Shown here piece after piece: positions 24,853-36,978 of a stretch of DNA of 64,000 nucleotides (position 1 is the first letter of the stretch; the number at the start of each line of letters is the position of its first letter). This DNA comes from Homarus americanus (lineage: Eukaryota > Arthropoda > Malacostraca > Decapoda > Nephropidae): contig NW_024737068.1 in the NCBI RefSeq assembly GCF_018991925.1, positions 5,625,548 to 5,689,547 on the forward strand, written 5' to 3'. Made by a program: the position numbers and the translations under genes. The notes under the pieces are model-generated. The model searched no databases, had not been told where the DNA came from, and was given only the letters and a program-made list of their open reading frames with translations.

Positions 24853-25840
24853 TTATATACGAACCTGTGTGGCCGGTGAAGCTATACTGTATATGAACCT
24901 GTGTGGACCGTGAAGCTATACATGTAGCTGTGTGGACCGTGAAGCTATACTTTATATGAACCGGTGTGGACCGTGAAGCTATATATGAACCTATGTGGAC
25001 CGTGAAGCTATACTTTATATGAAATTATGTGTACCGTGAAGCTATACTTATATGAAATTGTGTGCACCGTGACGCTATACCGTATATGAACCTGTGTGGA
25101 CCGTGAAGCTATATATGAACCTATGTGGACCGTGAAGCTATACTTTATATGAAATTATGTGTACCGTGAAGCTATACTTTATATGAAATTGTGCGCACCG
25201 TGACGCTATACTTTATATGAACCTGTGTGGACCGTAAATATAACGTATATGAACCTGTGTGGACCGTGAAGCTATATATGAACCTGTGTGGACCGTGAAG
25301 CAACACTTTATATGAACCTGTGTGGACCGTGAAAGCAACACATTATATGAACCTGTGTGGACCGTGAAGCTAGATATGAACCTGTGTGGACTGTGAAGCA
25401 TACTGTATATGAACCTGTGTGGACCGAAGCTATATATGAACCTATGTGGACCGTGAAGCAACACTTTATATATGAGCCTGTGTGGACCGTGAAGCTATAT
25501 ATGAACCTGTGGGACCGTGAAGCAACACTTTATATGAACCTGTGGACCGTGAAGCAACACTTTATAGGAACCTGTGTGGACGGAAGCTATATATGAACCT
25601 GTGTGTGGACCGTGAAGCAACACTATATGAACCTGTGTGGACCGTGAAGCAACACTTTATATGAACCTGTGTGGACCGTGAAGCAACACTTTATATGAAC
25701 CTGTGTGGACCGTGAAGCTATATATGAACCTGTGTGGACCGTTAAGCAACACTTTATATGAACCTGTGTGAACCGTTAAGCAACACTTTATATGAACTTG
25801 TGTGGACCGTGAAGCTATATATGAACCTGTGTGGACCTTA
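24853..25840. repeat. Minisatellite with two unit lengths (about 29 and 34 bp), about 31 copies
   Basis: Core unit GAACCTGTGTGGACCGTGAAG, followed either by CTATATAT (short unit, about 29 bp) or by CTATACTTTATAT / CAACACTTTATAT (long unit, about 34 bp). Early copies (24850-25250) vary more, including GAAATTATGTGTACC versions; later ones are uniform. Some copies have lost one or two bases. Open frames across it are repeat translations. Confidence 0.93.
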
Positions 25841-26318
25841 TATGATATCGCCACAGTTGTAAAGCTGATGACTATTTCAGCAACGACTAAAGTCTTGTGA
25901 TACAGTCAGGTGTACAGTGGATCAAGCAAAAAAATATATTGACAAATTTCAACAGTCACAATTTTGCATCAGTGGATCACAGTCTTTCCCCAAACAGTAA
26001 TTCAATTAAGAACTTAGCCGGAGAACAGACGGCCAAAGTGCCGTGTGAAAGAGACTATTCAAAACGAAGACAAAACTTCCTTGTTTCCGTTCATGGTCTG
26101 ACTCACACACAAGGGAGAATGAAATATGACTAGAAATCCATGAAATATATACCACAGTCTCGTATACAGTCAATGTCATGTAAGAAAAACTATAACTAAC
26201 AGTCTGACTGATGACCTCGATGAGAACAGGTGTTCCCAGGTGCAGGTAGAATAAGACATGAAACAGAAACACACTTATTAAGACATAGCGAAAGCAGAAC
26301 TTCAAACAATATATATAC
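25841..26318. other. Unique DNA, no gene supported
   Basis: One 78-codon plus-strand frame at 25897-26133 matches nothing I know. The rest is AT-rich. Confidence 0.5.
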
Positions 26319-26319
26319 A

Positions 26320-26340
26320 GTATATATATATATATATATT
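26320..26340. repeat. (TA)n, short
   Basis: About 10 units, 40 bp left of the hairpin at 26379. Confidence 0.9.
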
Positions 26341-26378
26341 TCATGTAGATCCACAATGAAAACGTGGATAAGATAAAT

Positions 26379-26423
26379 CTTGATAAAATCACACGTTGTT
26401 TCCCTTTTCCCGTGTGATTTTAT

Positions 26424-26459
<36 letters not shown>

Positions 26460-26480
26460 TGATAAAATCACACGTTGTTT
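26379..26480. repeat. Hairpin plus a third, direct copy of one arm
   Basis: TTGATAAAATCACACG at 26380-26395 is perfectly complementary to 26411-26426, with a 15-base loop. An (AT)n follows at 26427-26457, and then bases 26379-26401 recur exactly, in direct orientation, at 26458-26480 (23 of 23 bases). Confidence 0.9.
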
Positions 26481-26536
26481 GTTTGTGTGTTTGTGTGTAT
26501 CTGTGTCCGCACGAGAATCTCGGAAACTACTTTAAC

Positions 26537-26742
26537 GATCTGTAGTGATGATGGATGGTGTTATATGTAGTGATGATGATGGATGGTGTTATATGTAGTG
26601 ATGATGGATGATGATGTTATATGTAGTGATGATGGATGTTGTTATATGTAGTGATGATGAATGGTGTTATATGTATTGATGATGGATGATATTATACTGT
26701 ATGTAGTGATGATGGATGGTGTTAAATGTAATGATGATTAGA
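26537..26742. repeat. Degenerate tandem repeat, unit about 25-29 bp, about 8 copies
   Basis: The repeating core is TGTAGTGATGATGGATGGTG followed by TTATA. Copies differ by GAT triplet gain or loss and by single bases. Confidence 0.88.
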
Positions 26743-26952
26743 CAATAAAATAATAACAGTTTAATGCTAAAAAAATATTCTTTGCAGTACCTTTGTAGTG
26801 AAAAACATGGTGGAACTTATATACACCGTTAATGAACTATTGATGGAATAAGAAGTTTTGGGGACTGAACAGTGAGACAATGTGGAGCCTCCCGGAGGGT
26901 GGCGTCCTACCGTTGCCTTGCGGATGAGCCGCCCGGAGTGCGGCGATTCTGC

Positions 26953-27134
<182 letters not shown>

Positions 27135-28655
27135 AGTTTTTCATTTCTCTAAGTTTCAGGCTACACAGAACCCATCGGAGAGAATAACCGTAATTTTTTT
27201 TAATACTGTAGTGACGTCGGAGAAGAGAAGGCACCCCAAACTCGATATGTGTAATGAGAATATTGAATACTATGTGTGACTATGATGATTAATTCTTGCA
27301 TCTGTGTTTATGATTCATAAATACATTAACAAGAATATAATTATGAATTAATGTATGACCATATAAAAAAAAATATTATAATAGGCTGTGTGCATATTAT
27401 GTAAATGCACCCAGTAAAATGAGATGAATTTTGACTAACATACACACAAGAGCAGTTTATTAATGATGACACACTATGACTACTGTGGTTAGTGTTCGTT
27501 AACTATGTATAACGCACTTTACATCCTTGTGAAATGTTGTCAAAGGCGAGTCTCACTTTTCACGATTTATTATTTGTTCGTGAATATATTTCCATTAAGT
27601 AACAAATTTTATTCAAATGATCGTAATAAAACATAAACACCCAAAATAAACATTAAATTTGAATTAATTAGAAAAATAATATACCTGTGATGGCTGACAG
27701 CATTACTCACTTATCAAGGAGACTAAACCTTCCATGATGGCGGATGAAATTTACACAATATGGTTGGAATATTCTACAGATTAATGAGTCGTTGTCTCTG
27801 TCTTATTCATGTTGTTGTTAGTGTCTGTGTTCACCTACCATCATTATCCATCACGAGGCTGTTTAGTTCTCCCTAGTGTTACCCATCCTGTCTGTGTTTA
27901 GTATATAAGAGGGGCAAAGGAGACGATAAGATCTATAATTGGTAGAGTTGACGAATGTTTTACACACCTACACCACATTTACAACACCACACTTACAGTA
28001 ATATGTTTTACACACCTTCTACGCTACATTTACAGTACCATACCTACATCAATACACTGGATAGATCGTCCAACTTATCAACTAACTGTAACAAATTATA
28101 CACCACTTCACTAAACTATTGACAGGACCACACTGAACGCCACACTCACAACACCACATCTACATCAGTCTTAATCACAGCAGGACTACCATAAATGCTC
28201 TGGTAAATCTTGCCTTAATGCCCCATGTAACACCAGAATGTCCAACCTGTTACACACTCGCTCTCATCTACACATCGCTACATTGACATAGCTGTGTACT
28301 CTCCTGACTACAGTGCTTGAATTCACTGATGTTTCCATGCCAATATGTATTCGAATAACCTAATCTACATATTATACTTTTAAAGTCTCTTTTGATTCAG
28401 ACTAAATTCGCCTGTGGTTGTAACTGTTCATCATGTTAATCATATATTTTATTTTCAAAGCTAAGTGGCATTAATCTCGTCCATGTATCTGTTCTGGATA
28501 AGCTCCGTCGTTGGGTGGTGGCGTTTACAATTTAACAACGCTCATGTAGCGGTCTAGAAGCTTCCCAAGTCTGAGTGTTTTTCCCTGTTAATAACGAGCA
28601 TGCGCGGCATCTCTCGGAGCGCTGCAAACCTCGCCTGAGAACTTCCCCTTTTAAT
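27135..28655. other. Unique AT-rich DNA, no gene seen
   Basis: No recognisable domain in any frame. The stretch at 27950-28180 contains loosely repeated CACACCTACACCACATTTAC-like phrases but no true tandem array. Confidence 0.55.
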
Positions 28656-28763
28656 TTAGGTTAGGTTAAGCCAGATACGTCAGATTGGGCTAGGTTAGCA
28701 TACAGTAGTTTAAGTTTCACAATAATTTTATAATAATTCTTATGGACCTAACCTAACCTAACC
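28656..28763. repeat. Two short TTAGG-like runs in opposite orientation
   Basis: TTAGGTTAGGTTA at about 28656-28668 and CCTAACCTAACCTAACC at 28747-28763. They are complementary and about 80 bp apart. TTAGG is the telomere repeat of most arthropods. Such short interstitial runs are common in arthropod DNA and do not by themselves show a telomere. Confidence 0.75.
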
Positions 28764-31152
28764 AAACTGGGGGAACTCTCAGTCTGCGTTTATACAGTGG
28801 CACTCTTCAGAGATATCGTGCGTACTCATCACTAGCAAGGAGAGCACTCACATAGCTGCGCCGAAACAAGGTGAGTTACTCCCTGAAGCGACTCATGGGA
28901 GATGATGTGTACTTCAAGTTCAGCAGATACGAGTAATAGGATGTTGTAGGTAAGTCTAAGGAAAAGTTACAACTAAATGTTATCCTTCCACGGATATCAC
29001 GGAAAGGAACCTGAGTTCGTCCGAGGGTAAAAAAGGAGTTATCTAACAAGCTTCAAAATATTCACAAAAGTATAGTACGGAACCTTTCATATTTTCTCTT
29101 ACGAGTTCACTTCCCGCTCTTGCCTCTACTTTTGAAATATTTTCTTTTTTAGACTGCAATCTTTTTTACGGCATATTCATTACGCGCTTCAAGAATCTCC
29201 TATTTACGCCCGGCATAATTCCCTCCCACTGTGGAAGTCCTGCTCATACTTTGTAAGATTTTTCCGTCTAGGTCTTTATTAAGTTGCTGAAGTGTTTCCT
29301 TCGGGACTCGAGTTTTTCATTGGTAATTATCCTTCTCCAGCTACTTCAAATCGTACCTGGGAGCTCAAAGTACATGTATTTTTGTTTAGTTTTTATTTTA
29401 CAGAGGAATATTCTTTCAGGAATACAAATCAATCTTCATTTCACTTTTAACAGACTTAAGAGCTCAGCGTCCCCGGCTGTGTAAACTTCACGGTTTATGG
29501 TCCCACAACACACGACTGACCTGATAGCGCCACTGCCAGTTGGTACATAAATTTATTTTATAGTTCTCCCGTCAGTTTATCTTCCTTGCAATATTGCATA
29601 GACTTACCCACAGGGGTAACTTAGCCTGATAGAAGGTGATCTATTATCTCAACCCTCTCGGAGTCCAGGAGACCCGGAGTATCCTTGTGAACTTCAATTC
29701 TCCCAACCTTACTATATACCTCTCCATCACCCAGAATCTCCACCATCTCCGATTCACTTTCTCTCTCATTCTTATTTCCCCTACTCTCCTCTTTCCAAAT
29801 TAATTATAAGATAACCCCAAAACTCGCCGGTTAATTTCGAGTTTCATAGTTAAGAAAAACTGTCAGATGACCAATTACGATTCACTCAGCGTCTGCTAGT
29901 TCGTATGCATTTGATGTGACTGAATCATACAGAATGTACGAGTCATAAAAACTGGCTGATACATTATCAGCTTATAATTGCAGGAAGATGTCAGTCAGCT
30001 CTTACACTTGTCAGCTAATCCATTCTTTCTCAACTTACGAATGCATGAAGGTGATAACTCCCGCTCCTGTCGCTTGAGCTATGAGTACAGTGCACGGTTT
30101 AACGTCTTGAGGAAGGGCAGAACTGATGGTTTTCCCGGAAGACACTCACATGTTGGGGTAATATACTTTGATGGGTTTTCACAACTAGGGACAGAAACAA
30201 AGACAGTCGCCATTTGTCTTCTTTTTTCTCTGCCTCGAGAAGCTGTTTTGGTGTTTCTGGAAACACATTTATTAATCGTAAAGTTTTTTCAATACCTTCC
30301 ACCGCATTATATTTGCAACGAAGCTGTTTTCTCTCCAAACATTAATACCACTCTTCTCGGTTCTTTGATTCTCTATTTCACCCAGAAACTTTCAATCATT
30401 ATTATTGCCACTTCTATAAATAATAGTTATACCTTTCACATATAACTCCTTTCAGTATAGTAACATCTTTCAACTTATATCTTAGTTCCCTGTCCACCTA
30501 TATACGGTATAGTTTATCAACCATCAATTCGTCATTTTTCACACCTCTATATATTTCATTATCATCCTCTTTTTCAGCATAGATTGTAATAAAGTTTTTC
30601 TTTTGCCTGTGACTCTTAACTTATCTTCATTCCCATCCATATTCTTACCATGCAGTTATCCATATGAATTTTCCAACACAGTATCTTTATAGGTTTGATT
30701 TATGGTTTCATTACAGTTATGATTGACTTCCTAAAACCTTTTCTCTGTTTCTTTTTTTTTCTTTAACGTTTCTCTTACGTGGACTAATATATACTAAAAA
30801 TAAATCACCTTCAGGCCTCGTTCTTAGTCATATGGAACTGACTCACTCGTACCCTTCCGTCTAACTTTTCATTCCATCATTTAATAAGTCAAACAAACCA
30901 CCTTTTCGCCTTTAAGTTTTCAGACACTCCTGATTCGGTGCCTTTGAGTTTCTATAATGTTTATATACCAATTCTCCTCTTGTGGTGTCGAGATAAATAA
31001 TGTACCAAGTAGAATAAGAGTAATTTGTTTTTTACTATAATATCTGTCAAGCTTTGATAACAGTACTTGTTGTTTACGAAATTAATCCTATTTTTGATCA
31101 AAGTGGAACACCAGAGTCAAATATTTACCTCCAAAACCTGTCTTGGATGTGA
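28764..31152. other. Unique DNA, no gene supported
   Basis: The longest frame is 155 codons (29978-30445, plus). It has no recognised domain, no biased codon pattern that I can see, and no convincing splice context. Confidence 0.5.
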
Positions 31153-31303
31153 CCCCCCTCCCCCCCCCCCCCACCCTTCATCTTCATGTTTGTACTGTGA
31201 AGTGAGGCGGAATATTTGCGTTGACACTCATTAAGCTGTCACTCTAGGGCCGTGAGAGGGGAGGAAAGGGTAAAGCAAGAAAGGTCACACTGGGGCCGTG
31301 ATA

Positions 31304-31343
<40 letters not shown>
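31153..31343. repeat. Poly(C) tract and (GAAA)n microsatellite
   Basis: C-run with single T and A interruptions at 31153-31176, and a clean GAAA tetranucleotide run at 31303-31343. Confidence 0.93.
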
Positions 31344-32712
31344 GAGAATAGCATTATTGGTTGCACAGATGGATTGATTTCTGGTTTCTTATGTAATCAA
31401 ACTACAGTGGTCCTATCTATGACGAGCTGGCCTTCTGACGTGTTCAATAATTTATCTGTGAGGAAACTGGCTATTCATAGACTTGGGTAGCCAGAAATCT
31501 AACACACTCGTGGCAGTTAATGACAACCAAAAATAAGGAATTGGTTTCGGCTGTTAATGATAAATGGATTCCTACGAGACGCAATAACAATGTTGATAAG
31601 ATAAATTGAGAAATGTGTAGATATGTCACAGTACCAGACCCCGGCGAGGGAGGCAACCAGGTGTCGGTGGACTAGTGTGACGGGACTTATTGACAAAACA
31701 TCCAATTATCGGGACACATAAATGATGGGATCTCCAGGGGCGACTATTGTGATGGTCTAGACGAGATAGACATAACAATGAGCGCTGACACTGAGAAACA
31801 TTTACGAGATAAACTTCCTTAGTATACCATAGAGCATTAGTCATGTGGTCCTGGAGTAATGTAACATTGCAGGTTAAGAATAAATAGGTATATCCCCCCT
31901 TGTTGTGTTTGGATATTTATGAAAATATCAGGATTTTTATAAGTCACTGGCGATATAATCCTGGTTCCACTACTGCCCCACACCGGGTATCGATCTTTCA
32001 TTATCTTGTAGAAGTATTTCTCTGTTTGTTCAAGGGTTGACTATAACTAGAATATTCAGGATATTTCAGTCGTAAAACAGATTCATGTTTTCTCGAGATA
32101 ATTGTAAAGGGAAAGGGACTTAGTGTGTGGCAGGGAAACGAAGAAAGCGGTAAATAATTTATTGTGTCTATGTAGAAATCAGTTGTTTTATCAGGCAGAG
32201 TCTCCGCCCATCACCAACCCGATGAAAAGAGAAGTTTGGTTGCAGGTTACCAAATGGGCCTAAACAACAGAGCCTCCTACCCAATACAGGAAGAAAACAC
32301 GAGGGGCTTCCTTGTGATAACTCACTTTCCACCCTTATCCCATTTTGATCCAATTAAGCCAAACATGTGACCATCTAATTGATTTGGGTGGGCGCCCTAC
32401 CGCTTTCATTAAGCTTTGGGCCAAAGCAGTATATCGCTATATTCAAGACAAGCCACTATTATCATCCAGAGTCGCTCAACTATTGGGTTTCTATTCGTTA
32501 GAGCTGCGCGTTTCCATGTCCAGCGAACACGAGGAAGAGCTCAAGATCTCTTCTCTAGGTATTGACCACGGCTAGGCACCACGATGCCTCAAGTTCGTCT
32601 CTCAGCAAGGGAAAAAGAGGCGCTGTCTACCCTAACCATCCCTACACGTCAGTGTCCCTGGTTTCTAGGCGTATTTTTTTCTTTCGGAATTATCCCACCA
32701 GGGCCTGGGAGC

Positions 32713-32718
<6 letters not shown>
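31344..32718. other. Unique DNA, no gene supported
   Basis: Only frames under about 80 codons; no family recognised. Confidence 0.5.
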
Positions 32719-32786
<68 letters not shown>

Positions 32787-32794
32787 TAATAATT

Positions 32795-32873
<79 letters not shown>
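32719..32873. repeat. (AAT)n microsatellite with a few ATTAAT breaks
   Basis: About 50 trinucleotide units, interrupted around 32785-32806. Confidence 0.97.
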
Positions 32874-32993
32874 TAATAAAAATTAATAAAAAATTTTAAA
32901 AATATTAAAATATTAAGTTGTAGAAGCTGTCGCCAATTCAACAACCACACCCTAAGTTAGCAAGTTGCACGACCCAGTGTCAAGGAACTGTCC

Positions 32994-32995
<2 letters not shown>

Positions 32996-33050
<55 letters not shown>
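32996..33050. repeat. Poly(A)/poly(T) tract of 55
   Basis: An uninterrupted run of 55 A on the plus strand. It is either the tail of a plus-strand retroposed sequence ending here, or a T-run downstream of the minus-strand tRNA-like sequence. Confidence 0.97.
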
Positions 33051-33053
<3 letters not shown>

Positions 33054-33057
33054 AGTT

Positions 33058-33131
33058 TCACACTGCCCGGGAACCGAACCCGGGTCCACTCGCTTGAGAG
33101 GGGATCATGCTGACCGTTACACCATAGGTCA
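33058..33131 (-). pseudogene. tRNA-Glu/Asp-like sequence with Pol III A and B boxes
   Basis: The complement has TGGTGTAACGGTCAGCATG (A-box and D-arm region, close to the tRNA-Glu/Asp pattern TGGTCTAGTGGTTAGGATT) at about 33106-33124. It also has GGTTCGGTTCC (B box, T-arm) at 33070-33080, flanked by CCGGG/CCCGG stem halves. Spacing fits a tRNA of about 74 nt. The acceptor strands do not pair and the anticodon arm is imperfect, so it is a tRNA pseudogene or the head of a tRNA-derived SINE. On this strand it is followed, after 7 bases, by a T55 run. Confidence 0.6.
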
Positions 33132-33158
33132 CCAAAATCACGTATGATAGACACAAAG

Positions 33159-33240
33159 TTTTTTTTTTTTCGTGCTGGTCAAGCCCCGACCAGGGGTTAG
33201 CTAGACCCCCGGACAACTCTTCCGGAGCCTGACCAGCACG
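33159..33240 (-). repeat. tRNA-sized foldback element with A12 tail
   Basis: Bases 33171-33240 begin CGTGCTGGTCA and end TGACCAGCACG, an 11-bp perfect terminal stem that extends three more pairs after one mismatch. Inside are two more potential hairpins (TCCGG/CCGGA and GGGGT/ACCCC types). On the minus strand the 70-base foldback is followed by A12 (33159-33170), as in a retroposed structured RNA. It is not a known RNA to me. Confidence 0.6.
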
Positions 33241-36200
33241 GTCGTATTTGTATTATCATGTCGATTTAATTATATGTTACAAATTCACTTGTGAGTTTTC
33301 AATGTTCTTTTTTATAATATTTACTTATTATAAGTTAAATATACACAAATAAATGACTTAAATAATGCGAAAATAAAAAAATATATAAAAGTGGAACTCC
33401 ACCTAATACACTGTACGTTGCACTAAACAGGGATAATTACCAATTAATAATAACTTCTATGCATTTGTCTTTTATGGGAACTTTTGGCCTAACCTAATCT
33501 AACATGAAATCGTTTCCTCACAACTCATTCACTGTACAGATCTAAATTTAACAAGAATCTGAAGTAAAAATTTTGATGTTATATTGTGTTGTTTTAAAAT
33601 CGACCAAAGTTTCATAACGCTACACAGTCTTTAGCGAAAAGTAAACAATTTTGACCCTCTCATTGTCATTACTCCAAGAAAATTAGTAGTTATTATTGAC
33701 TCTCCTATTTAAACCATCCTTTGTTATCATAAAAAGGATTTGCTTTATTTGTATTAGGTTTGCTTAGGTTAAGATAAGTTAGTACTGAGGTAATTAAATC
33801 AAAGTTAATATTACATCTACCTATAGGATGGTCCCAATGTATAGACCATTAAAAAAAACGCATTGAAATCATTTATTTTGCAATTATCCCTAAATGCACA
33901 ATATCGCCGTGAACATGTCTTGGCCATACAGAGAAAAACTAAATAATACATAATCATACTGTTCCTTTTCTTCTTGTCTGCTCGTTCGTTAACTTAGACG
34001 CATTGATCATAAAGAATCGGTCTGGCTATGTGTTCGTTATATCAATGTAAATAAAATATCAATTAGATGAATACTATCCTCTTAAACTCTTAGAGGAAGC
34101 TGAAATGCTTAATGTTGTTGCCACGTTAATTTCAAAAAGACATCTCAACAGTTTCTTCAGCTTCGGGCGTTGTGTGGTAAGGCTAGAATTCTTGTATGAG
34201 CGGTCGATAGTAAATCATTATATTGTCAGGCAGGAGGGAAAATGGTAAGGTAGGGGAAGGGATAGAGGGGGTTGTTCTCCATAAGGGTGAGGGTGACGAG
34301 GGGTTAAGAGCTGCAAAATTTTCTTGGTATAGTGGTAAACAGAGGGGGACGAAGGTCGAGTGTTGGGAGGGGAGAATTCTAATTAATTTTATGGTGAAGG
34401 GGAGACGGAGAGAAGGTCGATGTTTTGATAACTTTAACAGTGAGGGAAGTTGGAGAAGGTTTAAGAGGGAAGTGACTGGGTAATGGTCCTCCTGTGAAGG
34501 GTACAAGACTGGGCACCACGCTAGGGTTATTTTCACTGACCTCCTTTATTTACACCAAGATATATCCTGAGAGTGACAACTTTGTTTGGTAACATGTTCT
34601 TTCCCTTCCAGCCTTGTCCTTCATCTTGTCTTTTGTTACGTTCTTTATATCGTCAACACTCCCTTTAGGCATCACTCCTAAGTTGTTGTTCTCCTACTCC
34701 CCAAAAAGTCATTACTGTATCAGATATTATAACTCTGTATTATCGGGAGATAAAAGCTGCACCACCACCACTACCAGACTTACTTTACCTTTCACACACT
34801 GTACTTAATTGACTCAAGGTATGGCACTATCTTCACATATCTTATTAATATATAATAATATTTCACGAAGGAGGCTTCCGTATGACATGAGCAGCAGTAA
34901 TTCCAGCGAGGTTGTTTTAATGAGATGATAACAACAACACAGACACGGTCGCTGACTGGTGACAACAACATCAACAATCCCGCTCGGGTATTCAAGAGTA
35001 ACAACATCAAGTGGAGCAGCTCGGTGACTCCAGCTGCATAATAATAATAAGAACAACTCAGTGGTCCCAACGGATGATGTTAACGATGGCACACGAACAT
35101 GAGAGTTTTATCAACATGTAACAAGAGTTATTATCGGTGAGGATTATTTATGAGTTTCCAGAATGACCTGATTATTAAATATAAACTGCTTGCTGTGGCG
35201 CGTGTATAAGATGAAAAATAATTAACTATGCTTTAAAATGTGCTTCATGAAAGGGAATATTAACATCATGTTTGAACAAGTGAGGTACTTTTGTCTGTTC
35301 TGTTGGCAATATTCGTGTGGGAATAAACCTCTATTGCCTTGATGATTGACCATTTACATACTGAACAGAGACACCAACGAGATATTGGTGTGGTGATTCA
35401 CCATTTAAATACCATTTACATGTTTTGTATATGTGAATGTGTGTGTATTTGAATGTGTTTACTCCTGCATGGGCATCTGTGTGCGTGTGTGTCCTATAAG
35501 TATATAGATATGTCTGTATCTCATGTGTGTGTTTACTTCGCAGCCCAAAAAACAAAACAAAATATCACAGAAAGATTTTCGTATTACGTAAGGTGCTCCC
35601 CAGACTGAGGGACAGCAAGGAATGAATGGGCTGTGGTGGGTTGGAAGGTTGTCTTGCCTTAAAGACTACAAGAAGCCAGCAAACTATAACCTTTATATTA
35701 CACTCTCTGCCTTGGTCAATTACTAGTCATGCCTAGGTGAGCTCATCCATCAATAACTATAACTTTGAAAGGCTTTGAATGAGTCTTATCACCACCCCTC
35801 CCCTTACACCAGAAAAAGCTTCCCCGTAGTGCCGTAAATTCTTTTCACAGGCATGAAAATTACCTAGGAAAAGATAACTATGCTACAACTAGTCATAGGG
35901 AGGCCATAACTTTCCTCGCTTATTCTTTCAATCTCATAATAGACAAACCCTACGTATAAAAAAGACATTCATTACGTCTGTCGAAAAAGTTGAAGGAAAC
36001 GATAAAATTATTGTTTACCCATAGTAACCGTTTAATGTCGAGGTAATAATATAATATCTGAGTCATTCTCTAAGATCGTTATATAATCAAGAACCGGCCT
36101 GGAAATAGCCTTTTGATGTGTGCAGATGACGCTCCATCAGGGCGAGCCAATAATTACTTCGCCTGTTAGTTTGTGGCTGGCGGTATAACAGGTCAGAGAT

Positions 36201-36670
36201 ACCTGTTGGTTTGTCATTTAAAATAATACATAATATTTTTTCACGCTACTAGAGATATAAACAGATAAAAGGAAGGTTCCCCAATATCACAAAAAACATC
36301 AACTCGACTCCAGGCAGGCAGACTTTATCAGCTCGAAAAACATATGTGATTATGACTCTCATTTACCTTTTAAATTGAAAGTTCTTCACCAATGAGAAAA
36401 TATTTGTCTCCTCTTTTTTATTCCCTACAATAGTCATTGGGTCTTAAGTGATTTTTCGTCTTTTCTGTGTACACTCGAAACTGACGTAGTATTTTTAAAA
36501 CGAAATTACACTAATGCTTAGAAGTGGGTGGCCGTAAGAACAATATATGGATGCAGTGTACTGTATACTAAGCACTCAGTACACAAGGAGGCAGCGTGAA
36601 TAACACTACTCGGCAGTTTTCACTTCTCCAACATGTAAGGTAAAGTAATCATTCATAGCTGAGTAGACTA
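33241..36670. other. Unique AT-rich DNA, no gene supported
   Basis: Several 60-117-codon frames exist (for example 34183-34536 minus), but none has a recognisable domain. 35420-35540 is mildly GT-rich. TTAGG-like scraps occur near 33488 and 33757. Confidence 0.5.
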
Positions 36671-36755
36671 GGAGTACCTCAGTATCGAACCAGTAACACT
36701 TTGGACAAAAAACGAATGCTGTATCCACTCCAGTTTGGGGTGCCCAAACTGGAGT
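36671..36755 (-). mobile_element. tRNA-like SINE fragment capped by a perfect palindrome
   Basis: The complement reads CTGGAGTGGATACAGCATTC (D-arm side), then TTTGTCCAAAG (anticodon side), then GGTTCGATAC (Pol III B box, about 36683-36692). This is the same succession as at 55736-55808, so they are probably one SINE family. The 5' end is odd: ACTCCAGTTTGGG (36727-36739) is perfectly complementary to 36743-36755 across a 3-base loop, so the 5' end of the tRNA-like part has been duplicated in inverted form. Confidence 0.5.
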
Positions 36756-36910
36756 TTAAAAAAGATTAAAACAAATTTTGCCCTTGAATTTTATTTTGGA
36801 TTTTATCTTCCACTAATTTTTTTTAATACAGCATTAAGCGGAAAGAGGAAGGGGTACGTTACTGAGAGATAAGTGAGTTCGAGAAACAAAAGGAAAAAAT
36901 TGGATGATGA

Positions 36911-36912
36911 AG

Positions 36913-36976
<64 letters not shown>
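36911..36976. repeat. (GA)n microsatellite, about 32 units
   Basis: Nearly perfect GA run. Confidence 0.97.

Positions 36977-36978
<2 letters not shown>

Noticed and set aside
24853..25840. CRISPR-like array of about 30 spaced repeats
   Set aside because: There are no unique spacers: linkers are of two repeated kinds and the unit is a eukaryotic-type minisatellite. The surrounding DNA is eukaryotic.
28656..28763. Telomere or chromosome end
   Set aside because: Runs are only two to three units long and lie inside unique DNA.
29978..30445. 155-codon plus-strand frame as a host gene
   Set aside because: No recognised domain, no homology I can recall, AT-rich background where such frames occur by chance, and no supporting splice or promoter features.
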